From an uncultured Eubacterium sp. (GTDB lineage: Bacteria; Bacillota; Clostridia; Oscillospirales; Acutalibacteraceae), in the NCBI GenBank assembly GCA_900542875.1, contig UQPH01000038.1:1-12127 (forward strand): a stretch of DNA of 12,127 bases, in the 5' to 3' direction. Positions 1 to 4,606 of this stretch are shown piece by piece. Position numbers and translations under genes: made by a program. How positions within the stretch are numbered: position 1 is the stretch's first letter; each line of letters opens with the position of its first letter. The notes beneath the pieces are model-generated. The model saw only the letters and a list, made by a program, of their open reading frames with translations. It was not told where the DNA came from and searched no databases.

Positions 1-14
1 CTGTCAAATTCAAC

Positions 15-33
15 AGATAATACCGGATTATCT
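15..33. repeat. Small inverted repeat beyond the hydrolase gene
   Basis: Two perfect 7-base arms (AGATAAT and ATTATCT) flank a 5-base loop, ACCGG. On the minus strand it follows the hydrolase stop by about a dozen bases but has no T-run behind it. On the plus strand a short T-run follows after about 5 bases. It could be a weak terminator in either direction or chance in AT-rich DNA. Confidence 0.3.
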
Positions 34-44
34 ATCACTTTTTA

Positions 45-722
45 TTAGTTCCTTATCCTCTCGACTGCTTTATTAAATTCATCAGGTCTTTGATAAACAA
101 TACCGTGAGTTCCTTTAATTACGACAAAGGCAGAATCAGGCAAGGCATTTGCTATGGAGAGCGAGTGCGAATGTTTTATCATATCGGCACTGCCGACAAT
201 AACCAATGTGGGTGCAGCAACACATTTGAGTTCATCAAATGAGATATTCGGCTCATCGGTCATTAGGGATAGGAGTTCATATTTTTTCAATGCATATTTA
301 TTTAAGCGTGAAAATAATTTTGTAATCTTGCAATTTACAATAATAGGGATTCTGCAATATGCCTTTAGTCCTTTAGGAAACAAATTAGCACCGTTTAATA
401 TCAACTTTTCGACATATTCGCCATATTTAAGTGCAAAGGTCAAAGCGATATTTCCGCCGTCGGAAAAACCGAACAAAATTGCCCTTTTAATTCCGAGTTC
501 ATCCAAAAAATCCTTTAAGTCATCTGCAAACTGTTTTATTGTAAACGGTTTTTCACCTCGTGGAGATTTTCCGTGACCTCTGGTATCGAGAGCAATCACA
601 CGATATTTTTTAGAAAAATATTCAATTTGACTTCTAAAACATTCAAGGCTTCCGCCGTTTCCGTGAAGCAAAACAAGCGGTGTCCCCTTACCTTTTTCGA
701 TATAATTAAGCTTAATATCCAT
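45..722 (-). CDS. Alpha/beta-fold hydrolase
   Basis: A 225-residue protein, probably cytosolic since no signal peptide or membrane segment is visible. The alpha/beta-hydrolase layout is complete: an oxyanion-hole HGNGG at residues 20-24, a DTRGHGKS strand-loop at 46-53, the nucleophile elbow GFSDG with Ser87, a candidate catalytic Asp180 in VGSAD, and His206 in GTHG. It therefore very likely hydrolyses an ester, lactone or related bond, but the substrate cannot be read from sequence; annotations such as proline iminopeptidase or 3-oxoadipate enol-lactonase are common for this fold and would be guesses. I chose the ATG at 720-722 because GGAG lies 7 bases upstream and a good promoter predicts a transcript start near 743; the frame is open to an ATG at 761, but that lies upstream of this start. 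It sits downstream of sigG on the same strand, 68 bases away. Confidence 0.88.
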   Translation of the reverse strand: MDIKLNYIEKGKGTPLVLLHGNGGSLECFRSQIEYFSKKYRVIALDTRGHGKSPRGEKPFTIKQFADDLKDFLDELGIKRAILFGFSDGGNIALTFALKYGEYVEKLILNGANLFPKGLKAYCRIPIIVNCKITKLFSRLNKYALKKYELLSLMTDEPNISFDELKCVAAPTLVIVGSADMIKHSHSLSIANALPDSAFVVIKGTHGIVYQRPDEFNKAVERIRN

Positions 723-749
723 ATCATAACTCCAAAAGATTATATGAAT

Positions 750-778
750 ATAATAGCACAATAAAGCAAGTTAATCAA
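750..778 (-). promoter_or_regulatory. Sigma-A-type promoter of the hydrolase
   Basis: Reading the minus strand, a -35 TTGATT (778-773), a 17-base spacer and a -10 TATTAT (755-750) lie about 28 bases before the chosen hydrolase ATG. Predicted transcription starts near 743, just upstream of the GGAG ribosome site. It lies in the sigG-hydrolase gap, so the hydrolase can be expressed independently of sigG. Confidence 0.6.
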
Positions 779-790
779 TGAACACAAATA

Positions 791-1558
791 CTATTCGCCC
801 TTAATATGCTTAAGGGCATTTTTTTCAAGACGTGAAACCTGTGCCTGTGATATGCCTATTTCCTCGGCTGTTTCCATTTGGGTTTTGCCGAGCATAAAAC
901 GCATATACAAAATTTTATGCTCTCTGTCATCAAGATTTGATAACTTATCCTTAATCATAATTTCGTCCACCCAATCGGAATCTGAGGAATTATCCCCTAT
1001 CTGATCCATAACAAAAATTGTATCGCCGCCGTCATTATAAACAGGCTCGTAAAGACTGACGGGGTCAACGATGGATTCGAGAGCGATAACCACATCGGCT
1101 TTTTTCATTTTGAGTTCTTCGGCGATTTCATCCACGGTTGGTTCTTTATTATATTTATTTGTAAGTTTTTCCTTAACCTGCATAGCCTTATATGCTGTAT
1201 CACGCAGAGAACGGCTGACACGAATACTGTTATTATCTCTCAAAAAGCGGCGTATTTCGCCTATAATCATCGGCACTGTATAGGTGGAAAAGCGAACATT
1301 AAGAGAAGTATCAAAGTTATCAATAGCCTTTATAAGCCCGATAACACCCACCTGAAAGAGGTCATCGGGATTTTCGCCTCTGTTTGAAAAGCGTTGAACA
1401 ACAGAGAGAACAAGTCGAAGATTGCCGTTTATCAATTTTTCTCTTGCTTTTTCGTCACCGGCGTGTGCTTTTTTGAGAAGTTCAATTTTTTCGCTTTCTT
1501 TAAGCAACTTTAGTTCACAGGTATTTATTCCGCAAATTTCGACTTTATTATACTGCAC
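791..1558 (-). CDS. sigG: RNA polymerase sporulation sigma factor SigG
   Basis: A 255-residue sigma-70 family protein, close to the length of Bacillus SigG (about 260). The N-terminus NKVEICGINT matches the signature that opens SigG proteins and is absent from SigF. Region 2 spans about residues 38-108 (AREKLINGNLRLVLSV, DDLFQVGVIGL, RFSTYTVPMIIGEIRRFLRDNN), region 3 about 112-185, and region 4 about 204-253 with the -35-binding helix-turn-helix KTQMETAEEIGISQAQVSRLE. By family knowledge SigG drives late forespore transcription after engulfment, for example of small acid-soluble spore proteins and germination genes. The start is GTG at 1556-1558, with AAAGGATG at suitable distance upstream. 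I found no convincing SigF/SigG promoter in the 187-base gap. The gene stands alone here, whereas in Bacillus and many Clostridia it follows the spoIIGA-sigE pair. Its 3' end contains a perfect hairpin (797-817). Confidence 0.96.
   Translation of the reverse strand: MQYNKVEICGINTCELKLLKESEKIELLKKAHAGDEKAREKLINGNLRLVLSVVQRFSNRGENPDDLFQVGVIGLIKAIDNFDTSLNVRFSTYTVPMIIGEIRRFLRDNNSIRVSRSLRDTAYKAMQVKEKLTNKYNKEPTVDEIAEELKMKKADVVIALESIVDPVSLYEPVYNDGGDTIFVMDQIGDNSSDSDWVDEIMIKDKLSNLDDREHKILYMRFMLGKTQMETAEEIGISQAQVSRLEKNALKHIKGE
797..826 (+). terminator. Terminator-like hairpin antisense to the sigG 3' end
   Basis: Perfect 8-base arms GCCCTTAA (797-804) and TTAAGGGC (810-817) enclose a 5-base loop. On the plus strand they are followed by A and seven T residues (819-825), the form of an intrinsic terminator. 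On the sigG (minus) strand no T-run follows, so it is not a sigG terminator. It lies within the last sigG codons, ending just inside the stop. There is no plus-strand gene to its left in the window, so it would stop antisense transcription or be a by-product of coding sequence. Confidence 0.4.
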
Positions 1559-1637
1559 AATAATACATCCTTTATTTTAATATGTACCTAAGCAAGCCGA
1601 TTAAATGTGAATGATATGAACATCTCTATGTATATTA

Positions 1638-1666
1638 TTGACAAAAACTAAACAAAATATTATACA
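1638..1666 (+). promoter_or_regulatory. Upstream sigma-A promoter (P1) of the XRE regulator
   Basis: A perfect -35 TTGACA (1638-1643), a 17-base spacer and a -10 TATACA (1661-1666) on the plus strand. Transcription should start near 1673, giving a leader of about 70 bases before the regulator. It is the better of two candidate promoters in this gap. Confidence 0.7.
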
Positions 1667-1694
1667 CTTTTTTATGTCGCAAAAAATCAAAATA

Positions 1695-1725
1695 TGTTGA
1701 TTTAACAAGGAATAATGTGTATAAT
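1695..1725 (+). promoter_or_regulatory. Second promoter (P2) with a palindromic operator candidate
   Basis: A -35 TTGATT (1697-1702), a 17-base spacer and a consensus -10 TATAAT (1720-1725). Overlapping the -35 is the inverted repeat TGTT-N5-AACA (1695-1707), the size expected for a small HTH dimer. The predicted start near 1732 leaves only about 14-20 bases before the candidate ATG codons. Autoregulation by the adjacent XRE protein is an inference from position. Confidence 0.45.
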
Positions 1726-1745
1726 CAATTTGGGATGTGATGGAA

Positions 1746-2141
1746 ATGGCAATGTCTTATAATGACAAAATTATTAAAGAATGCATTAAGCAAAATATTA
1801 AGAAGTATCGAGTGACAAACGAACTGACTCAAGCACAAGTATGTGAAGCAATCGGAACGAGCAGAACCACATATACCAAGTGGGAATGCGGCGACTCAAT
1901 GCCGAATATTGTTCAACTTGCAAAACTCGGTATGATTTACGGAGTTAAAACCGATGCATTTTTAGACGGAATGGACCAATTCTCCGTTGCATACGGATAC
2001 AACGAACTTTACGGCGAGAAGTATTTAAGCGACCTTTCGGACGATGAGCGATACATAGTTATGAAATACAGAATGCTCAACAAAAGTGACAAGAAAAAGC
2101 TCAGAGATTTTATCGAGAGCAATATAAGCAATCAGGAATAA
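1746..2141 (+). CDS. XRE-family helix-turn-helix transcriptional regulator
   Basis: A protein of about 131 residues with a Cro/C1-type DNA-binding domain near residues 16-70. The HTH core runs LTQAQVCEAIGTSRTTYTKWE, followed by G-x-S-x-P-N and a helix ending in GVKTDAFLDG, the usual closing pattern of HTH_3 domains. Residues 76-131 are a polar, mostly helical tail (SDDERYIVMKYRMLNKSDKKKL) that could mediate dimerisation or sense a signal; no known sensory domain is recognisable. The start is ambiguous: GTG 1737, ATG 1740, ATG 1746 and ATG 1752 are in frame. I prefer 1746 because GGGA at 1732-1735 is about 10 bases upstream, whereas it is too close for 1740. The gene is divergent from sigG and ends at a hairpin terminator. 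Targets are unknown; self-regulation through the TGTT-N5-AACA site is plausible. Confidence 0.88.
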   Translation: MAMSYNDKIIKECIKQNIKKYRVTNELTQAQVCEAIGTSRTTYTKWECGDSMPNIVQLAKLGMIYGVKTDAFLDGMDQFSVAYGYNELYGEKYLSDLSDDERYIVMKYRMLNKSDKKKLRDFIESNISNQE

Positions 2142-2201
2142 TACCGATATGCCCCCCGAGCGGTGCATTTTCGATATATTTTTACTTTTTGATAAAACAA
2201 A

Positions 2202-2232
2202 AATCTCCTATGGTGCTAAGCCATGGGAGATT
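2202..2232. terminator. Bidirectional terminator between XRE gene and D,D-carboxypeptidase
   Basis: Twelve-base arms 2202-2213 and 2221-2232 (core ATCTCC-ATGG against CCAT-GGAGAT) with a 7-base loop. There is a single non-Watson-Crick position, a U-G wobble in the plus-strand RNA and an A-C mismatch in the minus-strand RNA. On the minus strand TTTGTTTT follows immediately, suiting termination of the carboxypeptidase 25 bases after its stop. On the plus strand the tail is also T-rich (TATATTTTAT), suiting the regulator gene. Confidence 0.75.
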
Positions 2233-2256
2233 ATATTTTATATATTGTTTTTTATA

Positions 2257-3633
2257 TTATTTTTTGGCAGGTGGAAGATAATCATCATCTCCGTAGAGAG
2301 TTTTATCAAGTTCTTCCTGCTGTCTGCGTTTTTCGGCAATTCGCCTTTTATCACGTTTCATACGATAAACGAACCATATTACATAAGCGATACAACCAAG
2401 GAGCAAAAGGATAAGCAAGGCTATCACGAATTTATTGGTAAAGAACTTTTTAAGCATATTAAGAATTTTCAAAAACGAGGAGAGTTCAACCGTATTTGCA
2501 GCCACCAAATCAACGGTGACAATTGTCTTATCGGCATAAATTATATCTGCTTTACATACGACATCGCCTTGTGTTACGGGGGCGTCGAGCGACTCTGGAG
2601 GGTCAACGGGTTTTATAATAACATTACTCGGGTCGAGAGTTGCAGGGACAAGGGTGGTCACATCGTCCTTAACAACAAGCTGAACGGTATCGGCATCCTT
2701 TCCGTTATTAACGCTAACCTCGTATGCGACTTCGTTTTTACGCACAACGGTAGAATATTTAAGCGAATTAAACGCCCATTCAAAAAGGTGCTTAGCATCT
2801 ATGAAGGAGCATTTTGTGGGAATTCCGTCGAGTGTTTTAATCGGAGAATCCATAACGACTGCAAGGTAATTATATCCGTTTTTTGACGCCTTGGTAATGA
2901 CGCAATAACCTGCCTGCTCGGTGGAGCCTGTTTTAATGCCCTGAGCATATTCGTAATAGTAAGTAAGATAAGACGGATGAAGCATTAAATTTGTATGAAT
3001 GAATTTAACGCCGTCATAGGTATAATTCTCAGCGGCGGAAATCTTTACGAACAAATCGCTTTTAAGAGCCTCGAGAGTAATCTTTGCCATATCGGAGGCG
3101 GTTGTATACTGATTTTCATCGTGGAGTCCGTCACAATTTACAAAGTGGGTATTCTCACAGCCGAGCGAGGTCACCCACTCATTCATCATTTTTACAAATT
3201 CGTCAATACTGCCGGCAACATACTCGGCAAGAACATTACACGCATCGCAAGCAGAATGCACCATTGCAAGATAGAGCAAATCCTCAACGGTAATCTCTGT
3301 TCCGATTTTAAGTCCTGCAACCTGAGCTCCCGAACCATAGAGGGATTCTATTGCATATTTGGAAACTGTTGCAGTCGCCTTAATATCATCTACATTATTT
3401 ATGGCTACCATAGCAGTAATTATCTTTGTAAGAGAAGCAGGATATTTAAGTTTATCCTGATTCTTTTGTGCAACGACAGGATAAGACGCATCATCAAGAT
3501 TAATGAGCATATACGAATCCGCATAAATGGTTGTATCGGGCTCGTAAACCGCCGCCTTTGCCGTAAACGGCACGCAGAAAAACGACATAGCAACAAGAGT
3601 AACACTTATAAAAAACGACAAGAGCTTTTTCAC
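2257..3633 (-). CDS. Serine-type D-Ala-D-Ala carboxypeptidase (peptidase S11, DacF/PBP5-like)
   Basis: A 458-residue low-molecular-weight penicillin-binding protein that should trim the terminal D-alanine of peptidoglycan stem peptides outside the membrane. A signal peptide covers residues 1-27 (hydrophobic core, cleavage likely after AKA). The catalytic SxxK is S67-L-T-K70, and KTG is K234-T-G236 in GIKTGST. The second motif, normally SxN, reads S127-A-C129, so the canonical Asn is replaced by Cys. A beta-rich C-terminal domain follows to about residue 380, then one membrane helix at about 402-424 and a strongly basic, then acidic, cytosolic tail. A C-terminal transmembrane anchor is common in Clostridia, in place of the amphipathic helix of PBP5. 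The start is GTG at 3631-3633 with GAGGTG about 8 bases upstream. In spore formers paralogues act in vegetative wall or cortex synthesis; which one this is cannot be decided here. Divergent from the metallophosphoesterase. Confidence 0.92.
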   Translation of the reverse strand: MKKLLSFFISVTLVAMSFFCVPFTAKAAVYEPDTTIYADSYMLINLDDASYPVVAQKNQDKLKYPASLTKIITAMVAINNVDDIKATATVSKYAIESLYGSGAQVAGLKIGTEITVEDLLYLAMVHSACDACNVLAEYVAGSIDEFVKMMNEWVTSLGCENTHFVNCDGLHDENQYTTASDMAKITLEALKSDLFVKISAAENYTYDGVKFIHTNLMLHPSYLTYYYEYAQGIKTGSTEQAGYCVITKASKNGYNYLAVVMDSPIKTLDGIPTKCSFIDAKHLFEWAFNSLKYSTVVRKNEVAYEVSVNNGKDADTVQLVVKDDVTTLVPATLDPSNVIIKPVDPPESLDAPVTQGDVVCKADIIYADKTIVTVDLVAANTVELSSFLKILNMLKKFFTNKFVIALLILLLLGCIAYVIWFVYRMKRDKRRIAEKRRQQEELDKTLYGDDDYLPPAKK

Positions 3634-3637
3634 GCAC

Positions 3638-3666
3638 TTGACACCTCACTAAATAAATTATATTAT
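3638..3666 (+). promoter_or_regulatory. Sigma-A promoter of the metallophosphoesterase
   Basis: A perfect -35 TTGACA (3638-3643), a 17-base spacer and a -10 TATTAT (3661-3666), with a predicted start near 3673 and a leader of about 50 bases. The -35 lies in the translation-start region of the divergent carboxypeptidase gene, and the -10 is next to that gene's own -10. Confidence 0.65.
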
Positions 3667-3668
3667 AT

Positions 3669-3679
3669 ATCATATCACA
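3669..3679 (-). promoter_or_regulatory. Extended -10 promoter of the D,D-carboxypeptidase
   Basis: Reading the minus strand, TGTGA (3679-3675) directly precedes TATGAT (3674-3669). This is the TRTGn extended -10 form used by Gram-positive sigma-A. No good -35 is visible about 17 bases upstream, as is acceptable for extended -10 promoters. Predicted start near 3662, with the GAGGTG ribosome site downstream. Confidence 0.4.
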
Positions 3680-3725
3680 TAAAGTGACTTAATAAAAGCA
3701 TAAATTATAAATTTCGGAGATAATT

Positions 3726-4400
3726 ATGGTATATATCACAGGCGACACTCACGGGGATATGAGCGTATTCAAAAATCCAAAGCTGAGAAAACTCGGTGAG
3801 GACGACATTTTAATCATATGCGGAGACTTCGGCTTTCTTTGGGACGGCTCCGAGGATGAAAAAAAGAACATAGAAAAACTGACAAAAAAGAAGTACACCA
3901 TCTGCTTTGTAGATGGTGCGCACGAAAATTTTGATATGCTGAATTCTTACAGACCATACAGGTACAAGGGCGGCAACACTCACAAGATAGCACAAAACAT
4001 CTACCACCTTATGAGGGGTGAGGTATTCACATTTTGCGGTAAGACCTTCTTTTGTATGGGCGGAGGAAAAAGCGACGATGCAGAAATGCGTCACGAAGGT
4101 GTAAGTTGGTGGCGTGAGGAAATGCCAAACGCAGAAGAAATGAAAAACGGTGCGGACAACCTTAAAGTTATGGATTACAAGGTTGACTACATAATCACCC
4201 ACGAGGCACCTGCCATTGCAAAAGATTTCATAAGGTTACACTCCAATACGGCTATGAAACTGACACCGCTGAACACCTATTTACAGGAATTGATGAAAGA
4301 GGTAGAATACGACCACTGGTTTTTCGGTTCACTGCACATAGATTTACAAATCAGCAAGAAAATGACGGCTGTATTTAACGACATAATTAAGATAAGATAA
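3726..4400 (+). CDS. Calcineurin-like metallophosphoesterase with a degenerate second metal site
   Basis: A 224-residue cytosolic protein of the small Firmicute/phage-type metallophosphoesterase family. Motifs in order: GDTHGD (D7, H9), GDFG (D34), DGAHENF (H66), ITHEAP (H159) and FGSLH (H204). The family consensus is DxH, GDxx, GNH(E/D), H and GHxH. Here the Asn of GNHE is Ala65 and the first His of GHxH is Ser202. By analogy with Mre11-type enzymes both are ligands of metal 2, while the metal-1 set (D7, H9, D34, H204) and the catalytic His66 remain. The protein may work with one metal, use other ligands (Asn68 lies three residues away), or be impaired. The family includes phosphodiesterases and phosphoprotein phosphatases; the substrate is unknown. 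ATG with GGAG about 6 bases upstream. It has its own promoter and terminator, so it is probably monocistronic. Confidence 0.88.
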   Translation: MVYITGDTHGDMSVFKNPKLRKLGEDDILIICGDFGFLWDGSEDEKKNIEKLTKKKYTICFVDGAHENFDMLNSYRPYRYKGGNTHKIAQNIYHLMRGEVFTFCGKTFFCMGGGKSDDAEMRHEGVSWWREEMPNAEEMKNGADNLKVMDYKVDYIITHEAPAIAKDFIRLHSNTAMKLTPLNTYLQELMKEVEYDHWFFGSLHIDLQISKKMTAVFNDIIKIR

Positions 4401-4409
4401 AAACAAAAG

Positions 4410-4446
4410 CACATTTCGGTTTTCTGTTTCCGAAATGTGTTTTTTT
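4410..4446 (+). terminator. Intrinsic terminator of the metallophosphoesterase
   Basis: Ten-base perfect arms CACATTTCGG (4410-4419) and CCGAAATGTG (4430-4439) with a 10-base loop, directly followed by seven T residues. It begins 9 bases after the stop codon. The remaining gap (4447-4551) holds no gene, promoter or other structure I can support. Confidence 0.88.
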
Positions 4447-4551
4447 ATCATATGGTTTAATATTTTCGAGTATTATATAACTACCGCCAAAATTCATTAT
4501 TTACATTACGTCCCATATAGTTAATTTAAGTCAGGCAGTTTTTTACAAAAA

Positions 4552-4581
4552 AAATTACCGTTTCAAAAGAAACGGTAATTT
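4552..4581 (-). terminator. Intrinsic terminator of the ABC-F to ispH-S1 operon
   Basis: Thirteen-base perfect arms (4552-4564 and 4569-4581, core ATTACCGTTTC) around a 4-base loop. On the minus strand the stem runs into a stretch of about eight T residues, 25 bases after the stop of the last operon gene. On the plus strand the tail is poor in T, so it works for the minus-strand operon. Confidence 0.88.
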
Positions 4582-4606
4582 AAGTTTATGAATTTAAGAA
4601 AAATTA

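Noticed and set aside
1578..1584. CATATTA on the minus strand resembling a SigG-type -10 before sigG
   Set aside because: No matching -35 lies 17-18 bases upstream, and the predicted start near 1571 would fall within the sigG Shine-Dalgarno.
2149..2886. A 245-codon open frame on the plus strand
   Set aside because: It lies opposite the carboxypeptidase gene and the terminator, has no family motifs and runs through the reverse complement of well-conserved coding sequence.
3684..3711. GTGACT-N16-TATAAA as a plus-strand promoter for the metallophosphoesterase
   Set aside because: Its start near 3718 would cut through the GGAG ribosome site; the TTGACA-N17-TATTAT promoter at 3638-3666 fits better.
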